Positions 1 through 7,028 of a DNA stretch of 10,033 nucleotides are shown piece by piece. Under the pieces are notes generated by a model that was not told the origin of the DNA, made no database searches, and worked only from the letters and a program-made list of their open reading frames with translations. The stretch lies in the NCBI GenBank assembly GCA_002451065.1, contig DKBC01000269.1, forward strand, positions 1 to 10,033, in the 5' to 3' direction. This DNA comes from Betaproteobacteria bacterium UBA6910 (GTDB lineage: Bacteria > Pseudomonadota > Gammaproteobacteria > Burkholderiales > UBA6910). A program made the position numbers and the translations under genes. How positions within the stretch are numbered: the stretch's first letter is position 1; each line of letters begins with the position of its first letter.

Positions 1-2733
1 CTTGTCGGCGGCCACCACCAGGTACGGGTCGTCGCCGTCGTGCCGCACCACCCGCTGCGGCGGCACCACCTTCCCGCCCACCAGGTTGTCCGTGAGATCC
101 AGCAGCCCGCACAGAAACGTCCGGTAGCAGGAGATGCCTTCCTTTAACATCGCTTCCCGGTCTCCCCCCGCGGGCGGCATCTTCACCACGAAGCCGCCCT
201 TGGAACCCACCGGCACGATCACCGCGTTCTTCACCATCTGGGCCTTCATCAGGCCCAGCACCTCGGTGCGGAAATCCTCCATGCGGTCGGACCAGCGCAG
301 TCCGCCCCGGGCGACCTTGCCGCCGCGCAGATGAACCCCCTCGACCCGGGGCGAGTACACGAAGATTTCGAACATGGGCCTCGGATCGGGCAGCCCCGGC
401 AGGCGAGCCGAATCCAGCTTGAACGAAAGGTAAGGCTTCACGGCGCCGCCGGCGGCGGGCTGGTAGAAATTGGTGCGCAGGGTTCCCAGGACCAGCGCCA
501 GGTAGCGCCGCAGTATCCGGTCTTCGTCCAGGATGGCCACCGACTCCAGCGCGGCCTCGATTTGCTCCACCAGGCCCTTTTCCGTTGCCGAGGGATCCTG
601 CCGGCTGTCGGGGTCAAAGCGCGCCCGAAACAACGCCACCAGGTTCGCCGCGATCTCCGGATGGGCCGCGAGGGCGTACTCCATGTAGCCCTGGCTCAGG
701 GAGAAGCCCGTCTGCCGCAGGAAGCGTCCATAGGCCCGCAGCAGGCCCACCTCGCGCCACCCCAGTCCGGCCTTGAGCACCAGCCGGTTGAAGTCGTCGT
801 TCTCGGCCTCACCCTGCCAGACCTTGAAGAACGCCTGGTGAAACTTCTCGCGCACGGAGGCCAGGTCCAGTTCGGGACCGTCGTAGTAGATCCCGAAGTC
901 GTGGATCCAGACCGCGGCCTTTCCGGCCGGCTCCACCCGGTAAGGCCGCTCTTCCAGTACCTTGACGCCCATGTGCTCCAGCATGGGCAGGCTGCTGGTC
1001 AGCGCCACCGGCGTTCCACTCTGGAATATCTTGAACCTCAGGGATCCCGGCTGGGCCTCCAGGGGGCGATACAAGTGCATCCGCACCGGTTGCCCGGCCG
1101 AAAGCGCTTCCAGCAATTCCAGGTCGTGAACCGCGATCCGCGCCGGAGTGTCCTCCCGATAGCCGGCGGGAAATGCAGACCCGTAGCGGGCAAGCAAGGC
1201 GTTTCCCTGCTCTTCTCCCAACCGCTCCACCAAAGCGTCGTGCAGGCTGTCCTGCCAGCGGCGGGCGGCCTGCACCAGCCGCGCTTCCAGGTCCTGGGCG
1301 TCGAATTCCGGTATGGCGCCCACCGGCGTGCGCACCGTGATCAGGATGCGCGCCAGAACCGATTCCGAGAACTGGACGTTGAACTCGGACGACACGCCGT
1401 TGAAAGCGGCCATCAGCACCCCCTGGAAGCGCACCCGCAGTTCGGTGTTGTAGATCTCCCGGGGAACGTAGATCAAACACGCCACGAACCGCTGCCACCG
1501 GTCCTTGCGCACGAACAGGCGAATACGCTGGCGCTCTCCAAGGCGCAGAATTCCTGTCGCGAACTCGAACAGGTCGTCTTCGGAAATCTGGAACAGCTCA
1601 TCCCGCATATAGGATTCGAGAATCGTCTGCAGATCCTTCGCCATATGCCCGCCGGGAAGGTAGCCTGCCCGCTTGGCAATCCGCGCGATTTTCTGCCTCA
1701 GGATCGGGATCTGGGTCGGATTCTCGATATACGCGGTGTGGGTGTAGAGACCGAGGAAGCGGCGTTCGCCGACGACGCGTCCCTCAGCGTCAAAGCGCTT
1801 GACGCCGATGTAATCCAGGTATCCCGGACGATGCACCGTGGCCCGCGCGTTGGCCTTGGTCAGCACCAGCAGCTGAGGGTCCCGCGCCAGCGCCCGGATT
1901 TCCCGCGGCAAGGCGGCGAAGCTCTGGGCCATTTCCTGGTCGCTCTCGTCCCGCAGGATGCCGAGGCCGCTCCCCGGGACGATTCTGAGCTGGACCCCGT
2001 CCGGGCCCTCGATCAGCTCGTGGTCCCGGGAGCCGAGAAGCGTGAAATGGTGGTCCAGCACCCAGGAGAGAAACGCCTCGATCTCCTGCACGTCCCCCGC
2101 CGACGGCGGGCAGTCCCCTTTCTCGATTTCGGCGATGGTCTCGCGCATGCGCGCCTGCATGGGTTCCCAGTCCTCGACGGCGCGGCGAACGTCCCCAAGC
2201 ACGCGCTCCAAGCCACGCTGCAGTTCCGCGAGGGCCTCCGGGTCGGTGCGCCGGTCCACTTCCAGGTGCATCAGGGACTCCGGAACGCCTTCCGAGGCGC
2301 CGGTCGGAAGCTCCTCGAGCTTTCCCGACGCGCCGCGCCGAACCCGCAGCACGGGATGAATGATCAGGTGCAGGGTCAGCCCCTGGCGGTTCACTTCAAT
2401 GGTGACTGAATCCACCAGGAATGGCATGTCGTCGTTGACGATCTCGATGACGGTATGGGGCGACTGCCAGCCATCCTCCTCCAAGCGGGGATTGAGCACC
2501 CTCACCCGGGGACGCCCCGCTTCGCGCTGCTGCAGGAAATTCCAGTGGGAGACGGCCGCTCCGAAAAGGTCCGTCACCTCCCGCTCGCGCAGGTCTCCAA
2601 GATCCACCTGCGCGAGATAATGTCGGAGAAAAATTTCGGCGCCGCCTGCCTGGGACGCCGGCAGGCGCTCCCGCACCAGGGTCTCCAGCTGCTCCAACAG
2701 TCCGTCGCCTGCCTGCTTTGCTCGCTTGGCCAT
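1..2733 (-). CDS. gdhB: NAD-specific glutamate dehydrogenase, large (~180 kDa) type; N-terminal part, runs off the window
   Basis: It oxidatively deaminates L-glutamate to 2-oxoglutarate and ammonia with NAD+, in the cytoplasm. The reading frame is open for 911 codons from ATG 2733 to the window edge. The family is usually about 1,600 residues, so a little over half is present. Visible hallmarks are NDDMPFLVDSV at residues 100-110, typical of the N-terminal regulatory (ACT-like) region. In the catalytic domain, GGLRWSDRMEDFRTEV begins near residue 810 and KAQMVKNAVIVPVGSKGGF spans about 830-848, carrying the conserved substrate-binding and catalytic lysines. The start is chosen because GGGAG (2744-2740) lies 6 nt upstream; an in-frame ATG at 2739 overlaps that site and is less likely. 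It is divergent from putA, whose product is glutamate, which supports a shared catabolic role. No frameshift is visible. The family call is firm; the symbol is by analogy with Pseudomonas. Confidence 0.95.
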   Translation of the reverse strand, partial: MAKRAKQAGDGLLEQLETLVRERLPASQAGGAEIFLRHYLAQVDLGDLREREVTDLFGAAVSHWNFLQQREAGRPRVRVLNPRLEEDGWQSPHTVIEIVNDDMPFLVDSVTIEVNRQGLTLHLIIHPVLRVRRGASGKLEELPTGASEGVPESLMHLEVDRRTDPEALAELQRGLERVLGDVRRAVEDWEPMQARMRETIAEIEKGDCPPSAGDVQEIEAFLSWVLDHHFTLLGSRDHELIEGPDGVQLRIVPGSGLGILRDESDQEMAQSFAALPREIRALARDPQLLVLTKANARATVHRPGYLDYIGVKRFDAEGRVVGERRFLGLYTHTAYIENPTQIPILRQKIARIAKRAGYLPGGHMAKDLQTILESYMRDELFQISEDDLFEFATGILRLGERQRIRLFVRKDRWQRFVACLIYVPREIYNTELRVRFQGVLMAAFNGVSSEFNVQFSESVLARILITVRTPVGAIPEFDAQDLEARLVQAARRWQDSLHDALVERLGEEQGNALLARYGSAFPAGYREDTPARIAVHDLELLEALSAGQPVRMHLYRPLEAQPGSLRFKIFQSGTPVALTSSLPMLEHMGVKVLEERPYRVEPAGKAAVWIHDFGIYYDGPELDLASVREKFHQAFFKVWQGEAENDDFNRLVLKAGLGWREVGLLRAYGRFLRQTGFSLSQGYMEYALAAHPEIAANLVALFRARFDPDSRQDPSATEKGLVEQIEAALESVAILDEDRILRRYLALVLGTLRTNFYQPAAGGAVKPYLSFKLDSARLPGLPDPRPMFEIFVYSPRVEGVHLRGGKVARGGLRWSDRMEDFRTEVLGLMKAQMVKNAVIVPVGSKGGFVVKMPPAGGDREAMLKEGISCYRTFLCGLLDLTDNLVGGKVVPPQRVVRHDGDDPYLVVAADK

Positions 2734-2755
2734 GAACATCTCCCGATCCTTCGTT

Positions 2756-2783
2756 GGGGTGCGCCCCGATTTGCCTGCACCCC
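2756..2783 (-). promoter_or_regulatory. Inverted repeat / hairpin in the gdh 5' leader
   Basis: GGGGTGC (2756-2762) and GCACCCC (2777-2783) form a perfect 7-bp inverted repeat separated by 14 nt. It ends 11 nt before the gdh Shine-Dalgarno sequence. A second hairpin, GGGG (2756-2759) with CCCC (2764-2767), uses the same bases, so the two folds exclude each other in the gdh leader RNA. It could be a protein operator, an RNA control element, or chance in GC-rich DNA. The pairing is seen; a function is inferred. Confidence 0.4.
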
Positions 2784-2808
2784 TGGAAGCGGCTCACTTT
2801 AGACCATG

Positions 2809-2818
2809 AGCGATCGCT
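2809..2818. promoter_or_regulatory. 10-bp palindrome in the gdh/putA divergent region
   Basis: AGCGATCGCT is a perfect palindrome near the middle of the gap between the two divergent starts, about 43 bp upstream of the putA -10 box. Its location suits an operator serving both promoters. The core GCGATCGC also occurs inside putA at 3113-3120, so it may simply be a common word in this genome. Operator function is inference. Confidence 0.3.
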
Positions 2819-2860
2819 GAGGAAGGGTCGGGCAATCAAGAGCCGCCTTCACCTGCCCTC

Positions 2861-2866
2861 TATAAT
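2861..2866 (+). promoter_or_regulatory. Putative sigma70 -10 box for putA
   Basis: A perfect TATAAT lies 37 nt before the putA ATG, in an otherwise GC-rich stretch. It predicts a transcript start near 2872 and a leader of about 30 nt. No good -35 is visible at 16-18 bp spacing; TCAAGA at 2836-2841 is the nearest weak match, with a 19-bp spacer. The promoter may therefore need an activator. Confidence 0.55.
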
Positions 2867-2902
2867 CAACGTATTCGCGCAATTTCCATCTGAAGCCAGC
2901 TC

Positions 2903-5812
2903 ATGGAATACCAGTCGCAGAATCAGGGTCTTGAAGACGCGGTGCAGAATATCGGCCGCAAGATTCACGAGGCGACTCAGGGGGCGCCTCCCTCGCTTTT
3001 CGAATTCAGCGGAGTGAGGGGGAGGCTCCTCGCCGCCGCCATGCGCGACGATGCCATGCGCAGCGCCCTGTTCCAGTTTGTGGATGTGCTCCCCAATCTG
3101 GATTCGCCGGGGGCGATCGCTCGCCATTTTCGGGCCTACTTCCATGGACGCGCGCTCGCGGGTCCCTGGGGAAAGCTCCTCGAGGCCGGGGAGCACCCCT
3201 GGGCGGCGTGGGCCGTGAAGCGCAGCGTGTCTCGGCTTGCCCGCCAGTTTCTCGCTGAGGAAAGCGCCGGAGAGCTGCGCCGGGTCGTGGCGCGTCTGGC
3301 GCGCATCCCCGCGGAGATGTGCGTTGACGCGGTGGGGGAAGCGTGTTTGACGGAAGCGGAGGCCGATGCGTACGTGGCGCGCAATCTCTCTCTCCTGGAT
3401 TCGCTTACCGAGGCCGGTGTGCAGGCTCCCCACTTGTCAGTGAAGCTGAGCGCGCTCACTCCCCGATTCGATCCCGCTGATCCCGGCGGCAGCGCGCGCC
3501 GCGTCCTGGACCGCATCGAGCCATTGCTCGGAAAAGTCGCAGCGCGAGGCGCGGCGCTCACTGTGGACATGGAACACCACGACTTCAAGTCCGTGATACT
3601 GGAGGTGTTTCGGGTGATTGCCGCCAGTCATCGCGAGACGGCCTGGCTTCCCGGCATCGCGCTTCAGGCATATCGCCCCGACGCCGAGCGCGATCTGCAG
3701 GATCTGATTGCCTGGGCCCGGGAGCAGGACCGGCGCATCGGCGTTCGGCTGGTAAAGGGAGCGTACTGGGATACCGAGGTTGCCGTGGCCGAAGCGCGCG
3801 CGTGGCCCCCTCCGGTGTACCTTCACAAGTCCGAAACCGACGCCGCCTACGAACGGCTCACCCGTGTCCTGTTCGACCACGCCGATCTGCTCTACCCGGC
3901 CATCGCCAGTCATAACCTGCGCAGCCTTGCGCACGCCATCGCCTGCGCCCACGCCACCGGACTCTCCCCCGGGCAATGGGAGGTTCAGATGCTCTATGGT
4001 ATGGCGGAGCCCCTGCGCGACGCGGTGGTGCGGTTCGGTGCGCGGATGCGGGTGTACGTGCCCACGGGCGAGCTTCTTTCGGGCATAGCCTATCTCATAC
4101 GCCGCCTGATGGAGAACACCGCGAGTACCTCCATCCTTCGGCTTGCGTACATGGAGGGCCTCGGCCCCAGGGAACTGTTGGCGGCGCCGCAAGCGCTCGC
4201 CCAGCGCCGCGAGCCGCCAGAGCGTGAGCCGGGGCGCGAAGGGGCGGAAGCGCCCTTCTTCTCCAACACTCCACTCACCGATTTCAGCCTGCCCGGAAAC
4301 CGCGCCGCGTTCGCCCATGGACTCGCGGCCGCCCGCGGGAGCCTGGGGCGTTTGCACCGGCTACGGATCCCCGGCGCACCGTCGCAAGACCTCCCCCGCG
4401 CCCTAAGCCGCAATCCGGCCAATCCCGAAGAAATCCTGGGCGAGGTGGAATTGGCCGGTCCGGCACAGGCCATGCGCGCAGTGGAGAACGCCCTCGCCGC
4501 GTTTCCCGCTTGGCGAGACACGCCGGGGACAGAGAGGATTCAACGCTGCCTGCGGGCGGCGGACATCCTCCTGGAGCGCCGTCACGCGCTGGCGGCGTGG
4601 GAAATCCTGGAGACGGGCAAGAATTGGCGCGAGGCCGACGCCGATGTGGCAGAGGCGGTCGACCACTTGCGCTACTACGGCTCGCAAATGCTGCGCCTCG
4701 ATGGGTGGCACGAAACCCGCCACTTCCGCGGCGAGCGCAACGTCCGCGGCTATGAACCCTGTGGCGTCGCGGCGGTCATCGCCCCCTGGAACTTTCCCAT
4801 AGCCATTCTCGCCGGAATGACCGGAGCCGCCCTTGCCGCCGGGAATACCGTGATCATGAAGCCGGCGAGTCCCGCCCGCCTCTGCGCCCACAGGCTGTGG
4901 GAAGCGCTCATGGAGGCCGGCTTCCCTGAAGGCGTCTGCCAACTCCTTCCAGGCTCGGGCGAGATCGTTGGCCAGACGCTGGCCACCCACCCCGCCGTGA
5001 ATGTCATCGCGTTCACCGGTTCCCGGGAGGTGGGGCTCGACATCCTGCACCGGGCCCACGCCCCGTCCCAGGACCGCACCCATGTCAAGCGGGTCGCTTG
5101 CGAAATGGGGGGCAAGAACGCCATCATCGTGGACGAGGACGCGGACCTGGACGAAGCAGTGGCCCAGGTCTTCAGTTCGGCGTTCGGCTACCAGGGGCAG
5201 AAATGCTCGGCCTGCTCCCGGGTGATTACGGTGGGCGCGGTACACGATCGCTTCCTCGCCCGGCTTGCCGCCATGCTGGAATGCCATCCGCTGGGGCCGC
5301 CGGAGGACCCGCAGTTTGTGCTGGGACCCCTCATCAGCGCCCAAGCCAAGGACAAAGCGGAGCGTTACCTGGAAACCGGCAAAGCCGAGGGCCGTCTCCA
5401 TTGCCGCGGACGCGAGACTCCGGGAGGGCACTATTTCGCTCCCGCCATCTTTACCGGCATTGAGCCCCACCACCGCCTGGCTCGGGAGGAAATCTTCGCG
5501 CCCATTCTCTCCGTGCTGCGCGCCCGCGATTTCACAGAGGCGATCGAAATAGCACTCGACAGCGACTACGCGTTGACTGGCGGCGTCTTCTCCCGTCTTC
5601 CCGAGCATCTGGCATTGGCGCGGCAACGCCTGCGGGTGGGCAATCTATACCTCAACCGCAAGATCACCGGCGCCCTGGTCGCCGTTCAGCCCTTCGGCGG
5701 ATGGCGCCTCTCGGGAACTGGCGTCCAGGCGGGCGGCCCGGACTATCTGATGCAGTTCCTCTGGAGCCGCGTCGTGTCGGAGAACACGTTGCGGCACGGC
5801 TTTGTGCCGTAG
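2903..5812 (+). CDS. putA: Bifunctional proline dehydrogenase / L-glutamate gamma-semialdehyde dehydrogenase (PutA)
   Basis: It oxidises proline to pyrroline-5-carboxylate with FAD, passing electrons to quinone, then oxidises glutamate semialdehyde to glutamate with NAD+; substrate channelling is known for the family. The proline dehydrogenase barrel covers roughly residues 130-420. It shows RLVKGAYWDTE (near 282-292), QMLYGM (362-367), and YVPTGELLSG followed by RRLMEN, whose paired arginines bind the proline carboxylate. The aldehyde dehydrogenase domain covers roughly 500-950. It shows APWNFP (627-632), FTGSREVG (704-711), catalytic Glu734 in CEMGGKN and catalytic Cys768 in GQKCSA. At 969 aa it is the short, type A form: no N-terminal ribbon-helix-helix DNA-binding domain and no extra C-terminal domain, so it should not repress its own gene. 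The ATG at 2903 has a weak TGAAG 7 nt upstream and sits 37 nt after a TATAAT box. Its last codons are part of a tandem repeat that continues downstream. Confidence 0.97.
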   Translation: MEYQSQNQGLEDAVQNIGRKIHEATQGAPPSLFEFSGVRGRLLAAAMRDDAMRSALFQFVDVLPNLDSPGAIARHFRAYFHGRALAGPWGKLLEAGEHPWAAWAVKRSVSRLARQFLAEESAGELRRVVARLARIPAEMCVDAVGEACLTEAEADAYVARNLSLLDSLTEAGVQAPHLSVKLSALTPRFDPADPGGSARRVLDRIEPLLGKVAARGAALTVDMEHHDFKSVILEVFRVIAASHRETAWLPGIALQAYRPDAERDLQDLIAWAREQDRRIGVRLVKGAYWDTEVAVAEARAWPPPVYLHKSETDAAYERLTRVLFDHADLLYPAIASHNLRSLAHAIACAHATGLSPGQWEVQMLYGMAEPLRDAVVRFGARMRVYVPTGELLSGIAYLIRRLMENTASTSILRLAYMEGLGPRELLAAPQALAQRREPPEREPGREGAEAPFFSNTPLTDFSLPGNRAAFAHGLAAARGSLGRLHRLRIPGAPSQDLPRALSRNPANPEEILGEVELAGPAQAMRAVENALAAFPAWRDTPGTERIQRCLRAADILLERRHALAAWEILETGKNWREADADVAEAVDHLRYYGSQMLRLDGWHETRHFRGERNVRGYEPCGVAAVIAPWNFPIAILAGMTGAALAAGNTVIMKPASPARLCAHRLWEALMEAGFPEGVCQLLPGSGEIVGQTLATHPAVNVIAFTGSREVGLDILHRAHAPSQDRTHVKRVACEMGGKNAIIVDEDADLDEAVAQVFSSAFGYQGQKCSACSRVITVGAVHDRFLARLAAMLECHPLGPPEDPQFVLGPLISAQAKDKAERYLETGKAEGRLHCRGRETPGGHYFAPAIFTGIEPHHRLAREEIFAPILSVLRARDFTEAIEIALDSDYALTGGVFSRLPEHLALARQRLRVGNLYLNRKITGALVAVQPFGGWRLSGTGVQAGGPDYLMQFLWSRVVSENTLRHGFVP

Positions 5813-5951
5813 CACAGGGTGTTCGGGCGAGACTCAATGGCGTCAGCAGGTTACGGCGAGACCAGAACGGGCATAGCACGGCTTTGTGCCGTAGCACAGC
5901 GTGTTCGGGCGAGACTCACCGGCGCCAGCAGGTTACGGCGAGACCAGAACG
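5794..5951. repeat. Tandem duplication, 82-bp period, two copies
   Basis: Positions 5794-5869 and 5876-5951 match over 76 nt with four mismatches (5818/5900, 5837/5919, 5838/5920, 5843/5925). The first copy starts inside the final putA codons and carries its stop codon. The period is not a multiple of three, which argues against a repeated peptide. Each copy contains two shorter GTTNNGGCGAGAC motifs and a GCAC...GTGC...GCAC pairing set. It could be a recent local duplication of the putA 3' end or two units of a dispersed repeat family. Confidence 0.9.
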
Positions 5952-5965
5952 TCACGGCAATGCTT

Positions 5966-5986
5966 CCGGCGGTCGGCTCCCGCCGG
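5966..5986 (+). terminator. GC-rich hairpin after the repeat, possible putA terminator
   Basis: CCGGCGG (5966-5972) pairs with CCGCCGG (5980-5986) across a 7-nt loop, and two G-U wobbles can extend the stem. No run of T follows, so it is not a classic intrinsic terminator. It may stop or stabilise the putA transcript. Confidence 0.3.
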
Positions 5987-6068
5987 GGACACCCGATGGA
6001 TCGTCAGCAGTCCCCGCTCGCGGCGGGTAGAGAATCGAGGACGCCTGGACTCTGGAAGCGATCCGGGC

Positions 6069-6096
6069 CGCGATGCACGCGCGCTTTCGCATCGCG
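6069..6096. promoter_or_regulatory. 8-bp inverted repeat next to the cytochrome promoter; candidate operator
   Basis: CGCGATGC (6069-6076) and GCATCGCG (6089-6096) are perfect inverted half-sites with a 12-nt spacer. The right half overlaps the expected -35 position of the promoter with its -10 at 6107-6112. That location suits a repressor or activator site for the cytochrome gene. The dyad is seen directly; regulator and role are unknown. Confidence 0.45.
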
Positions 6097-6112
6097 CTGA
6101 CTCTGGTAGGAT
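6085..6112 (+). promoter_or_regulatory. Putative extended -10 promoter for the P460 cytochrome gene
   Basis: TG at 6104-6105, one base, then TAGGAT (6107-6112) forms an extended -10 element with four of six consensus bases. TTTCGC (6085-6090) is a weak -35 at 16-bp spacing. The start would be near 6119, leaving a leader of about 36 nt. The separate promoter fits the long gap after putA. Confidence 0.45.
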
Positions 6113-6140
6113 AAGTTTGTTCTCTGCGCAAACAACCATA

Positions 6141-6147
6141 AGAGGAG
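6141..6147 (+). promoter_or_regulatory. Strong ribosome binding site for the P460 cytochrome gene
   Basis: AGAGGAG lies 7 nt before the ATG at 6155 and settles that start. It is the best Shine-Dalgarno sequence I see in the window. Confidence 0.8.
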
Positions 6148-6154
6148 CATAGCA

Positions 6155-6958
6155 ATGAGACAGGCATGGCTTTTGTTTTCCCTGTTGAGCTTCGCAATCC
6201 CGGCCGGTGCCGCCGACCTCAAGGCCGGCGAGGAAAAGGCCGCTGCGGTTTGCGCCGCCTGTCACGGAGCCAATGGCGTCAGCGTCAGCCCCGATGTCCC
6301 CAATCTTGCCGCCCAGAAGGCAGAATACCTTGCCGCCCAGCTCAAGGCCTTTCGTGAGGGGAGCCGCAAGAATCCCCTGATGAACGCCATCGCGCCCCAG
6401 CTTAGCCAGGCGGACGTCGACAACCTGGTCGCCTACTTCAGCGGCCTCCCGGGAGCAAGCGGTTCGGCGACATCACCCATGCCGGAAGCCGTCAATCTCA
6501 CCCGGGTCAAGTTTCCGACCAATTACAAGAGCGCGTTCACCCATTACCTGACCATCAATTTCCCGGACAAAAAGGAGGTTCGCCGCTATTACGCCAACCG
6601 CTCGGCCCTGGACGCCGCCCGGGAAGGCAAGCCGCTTCCCGAGGGGTCGATCCTGTTCGCCGAGGTTTACAAGGCCACGCTGGACGCGGAAAAGAACCCG
6701 GTGACGGGAGGCGACGGCTTTTTCGAACCGGGAGAACTCGCTTTCTTCACGGCCATGCAGACCGAGAAAGGATGGGGAGATGGCTTCCCGGCTGAGTTGC
6801 GCAACGGCAACTGGAACTACGCCGTGTTCAAAACGGACCAGAGCCTGCGTCCCGGCACCAATCAGGCCAAATGCCTGGCCTGCCACAAGCCTCTGGATCG
6901 CGACAGCTACGCCTTTACGCTGGAGAAGCTTGCCGCCAAAGCGAAGGCAATGAAATAG
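6155..6958 (+). CDS. Exported diheme cytochrome: cytochrome c domain fused to a cytochrome P460 domain
   Basis: A 267-aa periplasmic heme protein. Residues 1-20 are a signal peptide with a likely cut after AGAA. Residues 21 to about 100 form a small class I cytochrome c of the c553/c4 type: heme motif CAACH (33-37) and probable axial Met76 in NPLM, followed by the usual LSQADVDNLVAYFSGL. Residues about 115-260 resemble the cytochrome P460 family: KFPTNY at 119-124, GKPLPEGS (158-165), EVYKA (170-174), GWGDGFPAELRNGNW (206-220), and the C-terminal heme motif CLACH (240-244) followed by SYAFT. Characterised P460 proteins oxidise hydroxylamine or bind NO. Here the c domain could accept electrons from the P460 heme within one chain, but that is inference. 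The related cytochrome c'-beta proteins lack the Lys-heme crosslink, so enzyme activity is unproven. No nitrification genes are nearby. It is probably monocistronic. Confidence 0.88.
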   Translation: MRQAWLLFSLLSFAIPAGAADLKAGEEKAAAVCAACHGANGVSVSPDVPNLAAQKAEYLAAQLKAFREGSRKNPLMNAIAPQLSQADVDNLVAYFSGLPGASGSATSPMPEAVNLTRVKFPTNYKSAFTHYLTINFPDKKEVRRYYANRSALDAAREGKPLPEGSILFAEVYKATLDAEKNPVTGGDGFFEPGELAFFTAMQTEKGWGDGFPAELRNGNWNYAVFKTDQSLRPGTNQAKCLACHKPLDRDSYAFTLEKLAAKAKAMK

Positions 6959-6967
6959 CGCGCCGGA

Positions 6968-7006
6968 GGCGCCGAACGCCCCGCGGGCCCGGCGGAACGC
7001 GGCGCC
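6968..7006. terminator. GC-rich hairpin between convergent genes, candidate bidirectional terminator
   Basis: GGCGCCG (6968-6974) pairs with CGGCGCC (7000-7006), with an inner CGCC/GGCG pair (6977-6980 and 6991-6994). It sits between the cytochrome stop and the stop of the opposing asparaginase gene. No T-run follows on either strand, so termination would be atypical or Rho-assisted. Confidence 0.4.
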
Positions 7007-7028
7007 CCCAGCCGGTCCCTGACCACGG

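Larger units (their letters stand above)
5813..6154. other. 342-bp structured non-coding region between putA and the P460 cytochrome gene
   Basis: This gap holds most of the 82-bp tandem repeat, then hairpins at 5966-5986, 6013-6027 (CCCGC, loop TCGCG, GCGGG) and 6069-6096, then a promoter and ribosome binding site. Short open frames occur (for example from 5819 and 5901), but they overlap each other in different frames, lack a convincing Shine-Dalgarno sequence, and match no protein family I know. I call the region non-coding. Confidence 0.7.

Noticed and set aside
331..2409. 692-aa open frame on the plus strand opposite gdh
   Set aside because: It is antisense to the recognisable glutamate dehydrogenase, shows no family motifs, and is rich in Arg/Gln/His/Pro as expected for an antisense frame of a GC-rich gene.
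2810..2817. GCGATCGC as a sign of cyanobacterial origin (HIP1 repeat)
   Set aside because: I noticed only two full copies, and the gene content does not suggest a cyanobacterium.
4403..5626. 407-aa open frame on the minus strand opposite putA (and another at 3437-4357)
   Set aside because: Antisense to the clear PutA catalytic domains, with no recognisable domain or ribosome binding site.
5794..5951. CRISPR array or IS terminal repeats
   Set aside because: There are only two adjacent near-identical units with almost no spacer, no transposase and no cas genes; a tandem duplication explains it.
5819..6152. Short plus-strand frames in the putA-cytochrome gap as possible small proteins
   Set aside because: They overlap in different frames, arise partly from the out-of-frame tandem repeat, and lack good ribosome binding sites.
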